From DASTBU01 sp035711845 (lineage in GTDB: Bacteria > Acidobacteriota > Vicinamibacteria > Vicinamibacterales > 2-12-FULL-66-21): a stretch of DNA of 64,000 bases. A model generated the notes under the pieces. The model saw only the letters and a list, made by a program, of their open reading frames with translations, had not been told where the DNA came from and did not search any database. Location of the stretch: NCBI GenBank assembly GCA_035711845.1, contig DASTBU010000069.1, positions 7,729 through 71,728 on the forward strand, given 5' to 3'. Every line of letters begins with the position of its first letter. Positions within the stretch are counted from its first letter, which is position 1. Of the stretch, positions 1 through 8,114 are shown piece by piece. The translations under genes and the position numbers were made by a program.

Positions 1-422
1 TCTTCGGCTACACGCTGGAGAACGACGTCTCCGACCGCGGGGGCCGCGCCGATGGCCGGCACGGCTCGGACTGGTTCATCGGAAAGGGGCACAGCACGTT
101 CGCACCGCTGGGTCCTTACCTCGTTCCCAAGGAGTTCATACCGGATCCGCAGAAGTTGCCGATCAAGTTCACGCTGAGCGGCCAAACGATGCAGGATTCC
201 ACAACCGAGCGGATGACACACAGCGTGACCGAGATGGTGAGCTTCGTGTCGCACGTCCTGACACTTCGGCCGGGCGACATCATTGCTACGGGCAGCCCGG
301 CCGGAGTGGGCGCGGCTCGCGGTGTGTTCATGAAACCGGGCCAGACCGCCGTCTGCAGCATCGGTGGGATCGGCACGCTCACCAACCCTGTCGTGGCAGC
401 GGGCCACTCTTCTGGCGAGTGA
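1..422 (+). CDS. Fumarylacetoacetate hydrolase family protein, C-terminal part
   Basis: The reading frame is open from base 3 to a TGA at 420-422, so only the last 139 residues are in the window and the start is missing. It shows the FAH-fold landmarks: an N-D-V-S-x-R stretch near the beginning, a G-K-x-H-S-T-F-x-P-L-G-P segment and the late R-P-G-D-I-I-x-T-G-S-P-x-G-V-G motif that shapes the metal-dependent active site. Members hydrolyse or hydrate beta-diketone-type acids (fumarylpyruvate, 2-keto-4-pentenoate, 4-fumarylacetoacetate), usually in aromatic or sugar-acid breakdown. The exact substrate cannot be told from the C-terminal half. It converges on the bacterioferritin gene with an array of heptamer repeats between them. 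Confidence 0.85.
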   Translation, partial: FGYTLENDVSDRGGRADGRHGSDWFIGKGHSTFAPLGPYLVPKEFIPDPQKLPIKFTLSGQTMQDSTTERMTHSVTEMVSFVSHVLTLRPGDIIATGSPAGVGAARGVFMKPGQTAVCSIGGIGTLTNPVVAAGHSSGE

Positions 423-470
423 GGTGAGGGGGCGCGCGAGGCACTGAGCAGTTCGCAGGCTCCAAGATAC

Positions 471-590
471 GTGCGACGGTGCGACGTGCTGCTTGTCACG
501 TGCGACGTGCCGTGCGGCGGTGCGACGTGCCGTGCGACGTGCGATGCGCGTCCACGGGCCACGAACTACGGGCTACGGACCGCGGGCTGC
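471..590. repeat. Heptamer array R1 (GTGCGAC family, then ACGGGCT-like units)
   Basis: Degenerate tandem 7-bp units fill the gap between two convergent genes. The left part repeats GTGCGAC/GTGCCGT; the right part switches to units such as CACGGGC, CACGAAC, TACGGGC, TACGGAC. The GTGCGAC units are the same family as the array at 37563-37711. It is not coding: the frames through it are low-complexity. Confidence 0.8.
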
Positions 591-614
591 AGATTTCGCG
601 GTCGTGGAGCCTCG

Positions 615-1091
615 TTATTCGCCCTGGCCTTCGATCTGCTGAGAGAGGTAGCGCTCGTAGCCAACCTCTGAAATCAGGTGAAGCTGCGACTCCAGCCAGT
701 CGACGTGGCCCTCTTCGTCTTTCAGCAGCCGCTCGAACAGCTCACGCGACGTGTTGTCTCCGGCATCCCGTGCGACCCGGATCGCTTCGTTGTAGCTCTT
801 GACCGCGCCGAGCTCCAGGCCCATGTCGCTCTCGAGCTGCTTCTGGACCGACGGCCCGATGGTGAGCGGCATCGGCTCCATGGTCGGGGTGGCATCGAGG
901 AAGAGGATGCGCTCGACGAGCGCTTCCGCGTGCCGCATCTCGTCGATCGACTGCTTCCGAATGTGCGATCCGAGCCGGTGATACCCCCAGTTGTGGCACA
1001 TCTCCGCGTGCACGAAGTATTGATTGATCGCCGTCAACTCTTCCTTCAATGCCTTGTTGAGGTGCGAAATCACTTTCGCGTCACCCTGCAT
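615..1091 (-). CDS. bfr: Bacterioferritin
   Basis: Cytosolic iron-storage protein that oxidises Fe(II) at a di-iron ferroxidase centre and stores it in a 24-subunit shell with heme between subunit pairs. The product is 158 aa, the usual family length. Visible ferroxidase ligands are E18, E51 and H54 in the first helix pair, and E93, E126/E127 and H129 in the second; M52, the heme-ligand position, is present. The start is well supported by an AGGAGG ribosome-binding site five bases upstream. No bacterioferritin-associated ferredoxin gene is adjacent. It lies downstream of fabH on the same strand but is separated from it by heptamer array R2. Confidence 0.95.
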   Translation of the reverse strand: MQGDAKVISHLNKALKEELTAINQYFVHAEMCHNWGYHRLGSHIRKQSIDEMRHAEALVERILFLDATPTMEPMPLTIGPSVQKQLESDMGLELGAVKSYNEAIRVARDAGDNTSRELFERLLKDEEGHVDWLESQLHLISEVGYERYLSQQIEGQGE

Positions 1092-1120
1092 CTCACCCTC
1101 CTGCCGAAGACACGACCCAC

Positions 1121-1244
1121 CGTAGTCCGTGGCTCGTAGACCATATTCTGTAGACCAAGGACCGAGGGACCAAGGACCGAGGGACCCAGGACCAGGGACC
1201 AGGACCAGGGACCCAGGACCAGGGACCCAGGGACTCAGGGACTA
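1121..1244. repeat. Heptamer array R2 (GGTCCCT family)
   Basis: Tandem units AGGGACC/AGGACC(A/G/C) on the plus strand, read as GGTCCCT/GGTCCTG on the gene strand. On the gene strand the array begins inside the fabH stop codon: TAG is followed at once by TCCCTGAG and TCCCTGGG units. The far end near bfr contains GTAGTCCGTGG-like units that recur at the edge of array R13. It occupies the whole fabH-bfr spacer up to about 30 bases from the bfr start. Confidence 0.85.
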
Positions 1245-2303
1245 AAGAGACCAGCGCAAGACCACCGCGCCCACCGTAAAGCCTGCCCCGACCGATGCGA
1301 GCAACACCAGATCTCCCCGCTTCAGCCGGCCATCCGCGACGGCATCGGCAAGCGCCAGCGGAATGGTCGCCGCTGTCGTATTGCCGAACCGCTCGAGATT
1401 GATGACGACTTTTGAATCGGGAAGCCCGAGCCGATCCGCCGCCGCCTGGATGATACGACGATTCGCCTGGTGCGAGACGAAGAGGTCCACCTGGGACGGG
1501 TCCAGGCCGCACTGATCCAGCACGCGGCGGCAGATCTCCTCGGTCTTGCGGACGGCGAACTTGAAAACGGTCTGGCCGTCCTGCTTCACGTAGTGCAGGC
1601 GCTTCTCCACCGTGTCGTGCGAGGCGGGCATCCGGCTGCCGCCGGCGGGCATGCACAGCGCCGGGCCGCCGCTCCCGTCGATCTCGTGGGCGAAGCCCAT
1701 GATCCGGGGCTCCGATTGCGACGCCGGCGACACCACCACCGCCCCGGCGCCGTCCCCGAACAGCACGCACGTCGCCCGGTCCGTATAGTCGATGATGCTC
1801 GACATCACGTCGGCGCCTATGACGAGCGCATGCTCGTGCGCGCCGCCGGCCACCATCTGCATGCCGGTGGTCAGCGCATAGTTGAACCCGGAACAGGCCG
1901 CCCCGAGATCGAACCCCCAGGCGTGCCTGGCGCCAATCTTGTGCTGCAGCACGCAGGCCGTGCTCGGAAAAATCGTATCGGGCGTCGTGGTGCCCACGAC
2001 GATGAAGCCGATGTCGTCGGAGGTGAGACCCGCTTGTTCGATTGCCCCGAGCGCGGCCTCCTTGGCGAGATCCGACGTCGCGACGCCCGGATCGACAATG
2101 TGACGCTCGCGGATGCCGGTGCGCTGAAGGATCCACTCGTCGGTCGTCTGGACCATCGTCTCGAGATCCTGATTGGTCAGGAGCCGAGGAGGAACGTAGG
2201 TTGCCAGGCCGCTGATCTTGACGGGGCGTAGACATATCCCCGGCGCGGGCCTCGTGCGTCGGGCGCCGGGCAATTCTGTTGGGGGCGGTCCCTCACTCAC
2301 CAC
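1242..2303 (-). CDS. fabH: Beta-ketoacyl-ACP synthase III
   Basis: Condenses acetyl-CoA (or another acyl-CoA) with malonyl-ACP to start type II fatty acid synthesis in the cytosol. The thiolase-fold catalytic triad is visible: C137 in a G-A-A-C-S-G context, H278 in S-H-Q-A-N-R and N308 in F-G-N-T-T. The 353-residue length includes about 27 extra N-terminal residues compared with typical FabH; the GTG start at 2303 overlaps the end of ruvB and has an AAAGGA sequence six bases upstream, so a coupled start there is plausible, though a TTG at residue 11 could also serve. FabH-like enzymes that prime other pathways cannot be excluded. The TAG stop is the first element of array R2. Confidence 0.9.
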   Translation of the reverse strand: MVSEGPPPTELPGARRTRPAPGICLRPVKISGLATYVPPRLLTNQDLETMVQTTDEWILQRTGIRERHIVDPGVATSDLAKEAALGAIEQAGLTSDDIGFIVVGTTTPDTIFPSTACVLQHKIGARHAWGFDLGAACSGFNYALTTGMQMVAGGAHEHALVIGADVMSSIIDYTDRATCVLFGDGAGAVVVSPASQSEPRIMGFAHEIDGSGGPALCMPAGGSRMPASHDTVEKRLHYVKQDGQTVFKFAVRKTEEICRRVLDQCGLDPSQVDLFVSHQANRRIIQAAADRLGLPDSKVVINLERFGNTTAATIPLALADAVADGRLKRGDLVLLASVGAGFTVGAVVLRWSL

Positions 2304-3313
2304 AGACGATCCTTTCCAGGAGCGGCCAGGCCGAAGTACTCGTAGGCGCGAGCCGTGGCCACGCGACCGCGCGGTGTGCGATCCAGAAAACCGATTTGAA
2401 TCAGGAACGGTTCGTAAATCTCCTCGATGGCATCTCGCTCCTCGCTCATCGCCGCGGCGAGGCTCCCGACCCCCACCGGACCACCGCCGAACTTGTCGAT
2501 GATCGTCCGGAGCAGCCGGCGATCGATCTCGTCGAAGCCGTGCTCGTCCACCTCGAGGAGGAGCAGCGCCTTGTGCGCGACGTCGCTCGAGATCCGGCCG
2601 TCGGCGCGCACCTCGGCGTAATCGCGCACCCGGCGCAGGAGCCTGTTTGCGACCCGTGGTGTGCCGCGCGACCGCTTCGCCAGTTCCCGCGCCGCCTCGT
2701 CGTCAATCGGCACGTTGAGAATCCGGGCGGAGCGGCGAACAATCTCGAGGATGTCCTGCTCGCCGTAGAAGTCCAGCCGGTGGACGATGCCGAACCGCGC
2801 GCGAAGAGGCGAGGTGAGGAGCCCCGTGCGGGTCGTCGCACCCACGAGGGTGAAACGCTGAACCGGCACCTTCACGGAGCGGGCCCCAGGCCCCTGCCCG
2901 ATCATGATGTCCAGCTCGTAGTCCTCCATGGCGGGATAGAGGATCTCTTCAATCGCCGGCGCCATCCGGTGGATCTCGTCGATGAACAGCACCTCGCGTT
3001 CCTGGAGATTGGTGAGCATCGCCGCAAGGTCGCCGGGCCTTTCGATGACCGGCCCAGCCGTAGGTCGGATCGGCACGCCAAGCTCGTTGGCGATCACGCA
3101 GGCGAGCGTGGTCTTGCCAAGCCCCGGCGGCCCGTACAGCAGCACGTGATCGAGCGCCTCGCGCCGCTGCTTCGCCGCAGCGATGGACACCTGCAGGTTC
3201 TCCCGAACGCGATCCTGGCCGATGTACTCGTTCAGCGTGCGAGGCCGGAGCCCGGCCTCGTACTGGACGTCTTCCTCGACACGAGCGGCAGTGACGAGAC
3301 GATCGTCGGACAT
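2297..3313 (-). CDS. ruvB: Holliday junction branch migration DNA helicase RuvB
   Basis: Hexameric AAA+ motor of the RuvABC complex, which drives branch migration at Holliday junctions during recombination and repair. The 338-aa product has a Walker A motif at residues 61-69 (GPPGLGKTT), Walker B at 109-115 (LFIDEIH), and the C-terminal winged-helix region with R-V-A-N-R-L-L-R-R-V-R-D. It follows ruvA, as usual, and overlaps fabH by 7 bases. The spacer to ruvA is filled by array R3, so the ATG has no recognisable Shine-Dalgarno sequence, which is unusual for an operon gene. Confidence 0.97.
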   Translation of the reverse strand: MSDDRLVTAARVEEDVQYEAGLRPRTLNEYIGQDRVRENLQVSIAAAKQRREALDHVLLYGPPGLGKTTLACVIANELGVPIRPTAGPVIERPGDLAAMLTNLQEREVLFIDEIHRMAPAIEEILYPAMEDYELDIMIGQGPGARSVKVPVQRFTLVGATTRTGLLTSPLRARFGIVHRLDFYGEQDILEIVRRSARILNVPIDDEAARELAKRSRGTPRVANRLLRRVRDYAEVRADGRISSDVAHKALLLLEVDEHGFDEIDRRLLRTIIDKFGGGPVGVGSLAAAMSEERDAIEEIYEPFLIQIGFLDRTPRGRVATARAYEYFGLAAPGKDRLW

Positions 3314-3320
3314 GTATCAG

Positions 3321-3385
3321 AATGCTGAGTGCTGAATGCTGAATGCTGAATTGAATTCAGAATTCAGAACTCGGCATTCAGCACT
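3321..3385. repeat. Fold-back heptamer array R3 (ATGCTGA family)
   Basis: Four ATGCTGA-type units run directly into complementary ATTCAGA/ATTCAGC units, so the array is an almost continuous imperfect palindrome of about 65 bp. It sits exactly between the ruvA stop (3390) and the ruvB start (3313). In RNA it would fold into a long hairpin that could act as a weak terminator, a processing site or a block to ruvB translation. The same unit family forms array R6 at 25427-25584. Confidence 0.85.
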
Positions 3386-3389
3386 TACC

Positions 3390-3992
3390 CTAGCCTTTCA
3401 TCAGTCGCCGCAGCGCATCCTTCAATACCTGCTCGAAACCGGCGTCGGGCGAGTGCGCGAGCGCCGTGTCGAGCGCCTTGTCGGCCGCGGGCCGCTGATA
3501 GCCGAGATTGATCAGCGCCGACAGCAGATCATCGCGCATTTCCTCGCGCGGCGAGGGCTCCGGCGCAGCCGGCCCTGTCGCCTGGAGCGCCGCGGGCAGG
3601 CGATCCTTCAGCTCGAGACCGATCCGCTCGGCCGTCTTCTTCCCGATGCCGGGGATCGCGGTCAGCCGTGCGACGTCCTGCAGCCGGATCGCCGTGATCA
3701 ATTCGCCCGGCTCGATTCCCGACAGCACCGCCAGCGCCAGCTTCGGGCCGATACCGCTGATCGCGATGAGCCGCTCGAAGACGTCGAGCTCGAGCTCGGT
3801 CGCGAACCCGAACAGCGCGATCGCCTCTTCGCGAACGTGCGTGTGAATCCGCAGCGACACGGCCGTCCCCGGATCGCCGAGCCCGTAGAACGTCGACAGC
3901 GGCACCTGCACGTCGTAACCCACGCCTCCCACATCGAGAATCAGGCGATTCGGCGATTTGGCGTGAAGTGTGCCACGAAGGAGGGCGATCAT
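3390..3992 (-). CDS. ruvA: Holliday junction branch migration protein RuvA
   Basis: Binds four-way DNA junctions as a tetramer and loads RuvB. The 200-aa product has the standard three parts: an N-terminal OB fold starting M-I-A-L-L-R-G-T-L, a central double helix-hairpin-helix region (L-I-A-I-S-G-I-G-P-K and L-T-A-I-P-G-I-G-K-K-T-A), and a C-terminal domain that contacts RuvB (residues about 155-200). Order yebC-ruvC-ruvA-ruvB is common in bacteria. It is about 100 bp downstream of ruvC, and its 3' side is bordered by fold-back array R3. Confidence 0.97.
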   Translation of the reverse strand: MIALLRGTLHAKSPNRLILDVGGVGYDVQVPLSTFYGLGDPGTAVSLRIHTHVREEAIALFGFATELELDVFERLIAISGIGPKLALAVLSGIEPGELITAIRLQDVARLTAIPGIGKKTAERIGLELKDRLPAALQATGPAAPEPSPREEMRDDLLSALINLGYQRPAADKALDTALAHSPDAGFEQVLKDALRRLMKG

Positions 3993-4096
3993 CGACTGGA
4001 CTGTCTATTCGACTGCCAAGGCGGGCCGCTCGGTCGTCGCAGCCCGGATATCGCGAGCGAATTCAACGGGTAATGCGTGATACTCCATGCACACGT

Positions 4097-4645
4097 TCAC
4101 GATGAGGGCCGATAGTGGCGCCAGGACCGCGGTGTTCTCCGGTCGTGCGCGATCGGCGCCGGGAGCGCCACGCCGTTGGTAGCCGCGTGAAGGTGGCAGA
4201 GGGCCACGGCCAGCGCATCGGCCACATCGTGCGGGGCCGGCGGCGCGTCGAGACCGAGCAGCAGCTTGACCATCTGCTGGACCTGGTGCTTCTCGGCACG
4301 ACCGTACCCCACCACCGCACGCTTGATCTCGGCGGGGGCGTACTCGACGACCGGCAGCCCGGCTTCCGATGCGGCCAGCAGCGCCACACCCCGCGCATGC
4401 CCCAGCTTCAACGCGCTCCTGACGTTGCGCGCGTAGAAGATGTTCTCGATGGCCACGCAGTCCGGGCGGTGGTGCGAGAGCAGCGCCGCCAGCCCGGAGT
4501 GGATCGCCCTCAACTTGTCGGGGAATGCCGCGTTCGATGGACCGGCCAGCGAGCCGCAGATGACGAGCACGTGGCGGCCGCCGATGTGCTCGACGCAGCC
4601 ATAGCCTGTGCGATCGGAGCCGGGATCGATTCCGAAAATCTTCAC
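4097..4645 (-). CDS. ruvC: Crossover junction endodeoxyribonuclease RuvC
   Basis: Metal-dependent nuclease that cuts Holliday junctions symmetrically with RuvAB. The RNase H-like fold carries the four acidic residues expected: D7 in G-I-D-P-G, E67 in V-A-I-E-N, and D140/D143 in H-D-V-A-D-A. The length of 182 aa is normal. Its ATG overlaps the yebC stop by four bases, so the two are translationally coupled; ruvA follows after a 104-bp spacer without another gene. Confidence 0.96.
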   Translation of the reverse strand: MKIFGIDPGSDRTGYGCVEHIGGRHVLVICGSLAGPSNAAFPDKLRAIHSGLAALLSHHRPDCVAIENIFYARNVRSALKLGHARGVALLAASEAGLPVVEYAPAEIKRAVVGYGRAEKHQVQQMVKLLLGLDAPPAPHDVADALAVALCHLHAATNGVALPAPIAHDRRTPRSWRHYRPSS

Positions 4646-5391
4646 GCCAACGAGGCCTCGATCTCCTTCTCCTCGATGTCGGCGTTCGACCAGACCTTCT
4701 TCGTGTCGTCGTGCTCCTCGACCGCCTCCATCAGCTTGACCATCTGCTGGGCCGGCCTGCCTTCGAGCTTGACGTAGTTCTGCGGCAGCATCGCGATCTC
4801 CGCAGCTCCCGGCTCGAGCCCCAGCGCCCGGACCGCCTCCAGCACCTTCTGAAACGCGTCAGGCGTCGACACGATCTCCCACGAGTCCCCATCGTCGCGC
4901 ATGTCGTCGGCGCCGGCATCGAGGGCCGCTGCCATCAGCGTCTCCTCGTCCACCTTCGATTTCTCGATGACGATGTAGCCTTTCTTGTCGAACATCCAGG
5001 CGACGCTGTTCTCGGCGGCGAGGTTGCCGCCGTATTTGGTGAGCAGGTGGCGCAGCTCGCCGACCGTGCGGTTCTTGTTGTCGGTCAGTGTCTCGATGAT
5101 GAGCGCGGCCCCACCGGGGCCGTAGCCCTCGTAGGTGATCTCTTCGTACGAGACACCGGGAAGCTCGCCGGTCCCACGCTGAATCGCCCGCTTGATGTTG
5201 TCGGCCGGCATGTTGACCGACTTGGCTTCCGCGACGACCGTGCGGAGACGCGGGTTCGCGTCCGGATCGCCGCCACCGGCGCGGGCAGCCACCGTCAGCT
5301 CCTTGATGATCCGCGTGAACACCTTGCCGCGCTTGGCGTCCGCGGCTCCCTTTTTATGCTTGATCGTGTGCCATTTCGAATGGCCGGACAT
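4642..5391 (-). CDS. yebC: YebC/PmpR family DNA-binding regulatory protein
   Basis: Conserved cytosolic protein of the YebC/TACO1 superfamily. Members have been described both as transcriptional regulators and as factors helping translation of difficult peptide motifs; which applies here is not known. The 249-aa product begins with the hallmark M-S-G-H-S-K-W-x-x-I-K-H-K-K and contains the P-x-x-N-I-x-R-A-I segment (here M-P-A-D-N-I-K-R-A-I) plus the G-Y-G-P-G-G motif. A GGAG sequence precedes the ATG. It is the first gene of the co-directional run leading through ruvCAB to fabH. Confidence 0.95.
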   Translation of the reverse strand: MSGHSKWHTIKHKKGAADAKRGKVFTRIIKELTVAARAGGGDPDANPRLRTVVAEAKSVNMPADNIKRAIQRGTGELPGVSYEEITYEGYGPGGAALIIETLTDNKNRTVGELRHLLTKYGGNLAAENSVAWMFDKKGYIVIEKSKVDEETLMAAALDAGADDMRDDGDSWEIVSTPDAFQKVLEAVRALGLEPGAAEIAMLPQNYVKLEGRPAQQMVKLMEAVEEHDDTKKVWSNADIEEKEIEASLA

Positions 5392-5456
5392 GGCAGAACT
5401 CCAGACCTGGATCGAGGAAAAGACGCCTTAAACTATCACAAAATCGGGGGATCGTG

Positions 5457-6296
5457 TCACGCGCCGCCAGCCCCGGAAGAGGCCGCTCGTCTCAGCCCGA
5501 GCGACAGGCGCCGCGCCGAGCCCCGCTTCCGGGCGAGGATGATCCAGACATCCGCCCGCGGGTCCCAGGGCCCACCCTGATAGTCGCCGAGGACGGCTTC
5601 CACCGAGAAGCCGGCCCGCAACAACCGGCGCGCCATCTGCGGCACTGAGAGCGTGCGAAAGGTGAGCTCGAACCGGTGGACGCGGCGCTCGCGTCCGCGC
5701 GATTCGACATACTCCTGATCGAAGTGCGTGAGCCCTCGTCGCGTGTCCTGCCGGACCGACTCGATCAACCTGATCGCGGTGCCGCGTCCCTTCCGTCCCT
5801 TGAGGCTGACCCGGCGGCTGTACTCGCTCCAGCGCGGCAGATCGGGCACGAGATCGATCCCGAGCAGGCCGCCGGACCCGAGCACTCGGGCGATCGAGGT
5901 CAGCGTCGCCTGGAGATCCGACTCCCGGGTCAGCGACTGCAGCATGCCGTAGGGCGCCATCACGAGCTTGAAGCGGTGACGGACCCGGAAGGGAAGCGAC
6001 CGAATGTCGCCGCGCACGAGCCGTGCGCGTCCGGCGAGTCCGGCCCGGTGCAGGCGCTGGCGTGCACGCGCCAGCATGGGCGCCGACCTGTCGATGCCGA
6101 CGAGCGGAATGCCGGCCTTCACGAGCGGCACGGCGATTCGACCGGTGCCGCATCCGAGCTCGAGCACCGGCCCCTGCTGGGCCGCGGCAAGGCGTTGCCA
6201 GAACGCGATGTCCCGGCGCGCGACGGTCCGCGCGTTCTCCCAGTCGTAGAACGGCGCGTACTCATCCCAACCGCGCGAGCCGTCACGGACTGCCAA
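5457..6296 (-). CDS. Class I SAM-dependent methyltransferase
   Basis: Rossmann-fold methyltransferase using S-adenosylmethionine. Motif I is V-L-E-L-G-C-G-T-G-R, followed by the acidic G-I-D-R-S motif II and a G-D-I-R-S-L-P-F segment. The frame stays open upstream into the neighbouring methyltransferase gene, but the preserved domain begins with a W-D-E-Y-A-P-F-Y-D-W segment; I chose a TTG start at 6296, just after the neighbour's stop and preceded by AGG, giving about 279 aa. The start is uncertain. The substrate is unknown; it is a paralogue-like neighbour of the next methyltransferase and probably cotranscribed with it. Confidence 0.8.
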   Translation of the reverse strand: MAVRDGSRGWDEYAPFYDWENARTVARRDIAFWQRLAAAQQGPVLELGCGTGRIAVPLVKAGIPLVGIDRSAPMLARARQRLHRAGLAGRARLVRGDIRSLPFRVRHRFKLVMAPYGMLQSLTRESDLQATLTSIARVLGSGGLLGIDLVPDLPRWSEYSRRVSLKGRKGRGTAIRLIESVRQDTRRGLTHFDQEYVESRGRERRVHRFELTFRTLSVPQMARRLLRAGFSVEAVLGDYQGGPWDPRADVWIILARKRGSARRLSLGLRRAASSGAGGA

Positions 6297-6301
6297 CAGC
6301 C

Positions 6302-7156
6302 CTACTTTCCAGCGGACTCGCTCACCGTCCCGACGGTCGCGAAGAGCATCGTGTTCTGGATCTCGACAAATGTCGCCCCGGCCTTCTCGGCATCGCGAGC
6401 ATATTGCTCGATGGCCTTCTGGTAGTCCGCGCCCAGCCGCCGGAGAGCCCCGTCCTGCGCCTTGGCAATGGCCTCGTCGACCGCCGCACGCCGGGCCTCC
6501 CACAAGGTGGGCGGCGGCGATCCGAGGTGCGACACCGACACGGGGAAGAGGTGCACCGAGATGGGCTCGATGCCGTTTGCACCAAATACTCCGGGAATCA
6601 GCGGTCCAACCGCCGACGCCGGCGACTCGCCACGGCTCTCGGCCAGGCTGCCGAAGAACCGCCGACCGAGATCGGCGGCAATCATCCCGCTCTCGACGGA
6701 GCTGAACCAGTAGCGCGCCGCGTTGTCGGGCTCCACGACGAGGACCCGCCCGCCCGGCTGCGTGACGCGCGCCAGCTCCGACACGGCGCGGCTCAGATCG
6801 CGGATGTGCTGGAGCACCGCCACGCAGAACGTCGAGTCGAACGTCCCATCCGCGAACGGGAGGTGACAGGCGTCAGCCGCCGCGTACAGCGCTCTTGCAT
6901 TGATGCCTCGAGTGGCCACTGTCGCCGCCCGCAGGCGATCGACGACGAGATCGACGCCGACCATCTTCAGCTGCGACACGCGAAGACGCGCGAGGCTCAC
7001 TTCGGCGGTGCCCATACCGCAGCCCACATCGAGGATGCTCTTCCCGGCCCGAGGGCGCAGCGTGTCCTCCAGAAACGACGTGAACGCGTCGTCCCACCAG
7101 TGCTCGCGAAGATGTTTGAGGGTCGTAGAGGTCAGCCCGTCCAGATCACGCGTCAT
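6302..7156 (-). CDS. Class I SAM-dependent methyltransferase (UbiE-like)
   Basis: Cytosolic methyltransferase of 284 aa. Motif I is S-I-L-D-V-G-C-G-M-G-T, the acidic residue of motif II is in V-G-V-D-L-V, and the methyltransf_11-like A-C-H-L-P-F-A-D-G-T-F-D motif and H-I-R-D-L segment follow. A C-terminal extension of about 110 residues beyond the Rossmann domain has no motif I recognise. It ends within a few bases of the second methyltransferase gene, suggesting an operon. Its 5' side faces a divergently oriented gene at 7394, so the 237-bp gap should hold both promoters. Substrate unknown. Confidence 0.85.
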   Translation of the reverse strand: MTRDLDGLTSTTLKHLREHWWDDAFTSFLEDTLRPRAGKSILDVGCGMGTAEVSLARLRVSQLKMVGVDLVVDRLRAATVATRGINARALYAAADACHLPFADGTFDSTFCVAVLQHIRDLSRAVSELARVTQPGGRVLVVEPDNAARYWFSSVESGMIAADLGRRFFGSLAESRGESPASAVGPLIPGVFGANGIEPISVHLFPVSVSHLGSPPPTLWEARRAAVDEAIAKAQDGALRRLGADYQKAIEQYARDAEKAGATFVEIQNTMLFATVGTVSESAGK

Positions 7157-7354
7157 GCGGCTCAGGTCAGCTCCCGTTGGCCAACAGATTCATGTCGTGT
7201 GCGGACCGCTCGGCGATGGCGTGGAGCGGACGGCGGCGAACCGCACCGGCCCGCCGCCTTCTGGCGGCAGGCGCCCGCGGATTGTACCACGCCGCGATCG
7301 AAACGCAGGCTCGTCCCAGGGGTGACACCCCAGCAAGTTTTCCCGCGACATGTC

Positions 7355-7383
7355 TTGTCCATCACCTCTAACTGGGCTACATT
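7355..7383 (+). promoter_or_regulatory. Candidate sigma70-type promoter
   Basis: TTGTCC (7355-7360) and TACATT (7378-7383) are separated by 17 bases, each matching four of six consensus positions. A transcript would start around 7390, almost at the TTG proposed as start for the next gene. Support is sequence only. Confidence 0.35.
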
Positions 7384-7393
7384 AGGCGCGCAA

Positions 7394-7981
7394 TTGTCCA
7401 GCACGCCAGACCCAACGCCGGCGAGAACCGCCCAGCGGCTGGGGCCCTCCCAGCCGGGCGGGCGCGGGCGGGCTGCAGCCCGCATTGTCGGCTGTGCGCT
7501 CATCGGGTGCCTGAGCACGGTAGGAGAACCCGCTGCCACCACCTCCGGACATCAGCTGGAGCGATCGACCGAAACGCCCCATCCCGTCACGGCTCCGCAG
7601 CCGGGTGTGGTTGCGACCGGCACGGCGCTCGGCGCCAACGGCAGAGCGCTTCCTGGTGTGGTGGTCCTGCTGCGCCAGCTGGGGGATGGTCGCGAGGCTG
7701 GACGCGTCAGAGCTGATGCTGACGGGGCGTTCAGACTGGTCGCTCCGGCAGGCGAGGCCTTCCTGATCGAGCTGCACGCTGTGCAGGGCCGACTCCTGGC
7801 CGTGAGCGACCCGTTCGCGGTCGAAGACGGGGGGATCCGCTCGGTGGACGTGCGCCTCCGCGCGGAGGTCCCGGAGGTCACGCGTTTTTTCCGGAACGCC
7901 GCAACGACAGCCATACGCGTGGCCTCAGCTCGAGGCATCACCGCCATGGGGTCGAGCGGGCGGCCCGTGAGCCCGCAGTAG
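7394..7981 (+). CDS. Exported protein with carboxypeptidase regulatory-like domain
   Basis: About 195 aa. After a basic N-terminal stretch there is a short hydrophobic segment ending A-L-I-G-C (possible signal or lipoprotein-like region), then a beta-sandwich of the carboxypeptidase regulatory-like type: V-V-A-T-G-T-A-L-G-A-N-G-R-A-L-P-G-V-V-V and A-D-G-A-F-R-L-V-A-P-A-G. Such domains occur on secreted acidobacterial proteins and are thought to be structural or carbohydrate/protein-contacting. The start is doubtful because the frame is open far upstream as a shadow of the methyltransferase; TTG at 7394 just downstream of a promoter-like sequence is a best guess. It precedes an O-antigen ligase-like gene on the same strand. 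Confidence 0.6.
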   Translation: MSSTPDPTPARTAQRLGPSQPGGRGRAAARIVGCALIGCLSTVGEPAATTSGHQLERSTETPHPVTAPQPGVVATGTALGANGRALPGVVVLLRQLGDGREAGRVRADADGAFRLVAPAGEAFLIELHAVQGRLLAVSDPFAVEDGGIRSVDVRLRAEVPEVTRFFRNAATTAIRVASARGITAMGSSGRPVSPQ

Positions 7982-8114
7982 CGGCTATGGCGAACAGCCG
8001 ACGGATTCTGACAAGCTGACGGCCATCACTACCAGGGTCACTGCCGTCCGGAGCGATCGGCGAGAGCAGGGCTGGCGGGAGCAGTTCGCAGCCGTTGCCC
8101 TCGTCACGCTGCTG

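Noticed and set aside
471..590. Short direct repeats that could suggest CRISPR arrays (here and at the other arrays)
   Set aside because: The units are 7-8 bp and contiguous; there are no spacers of regular length and no cas genes in the window.
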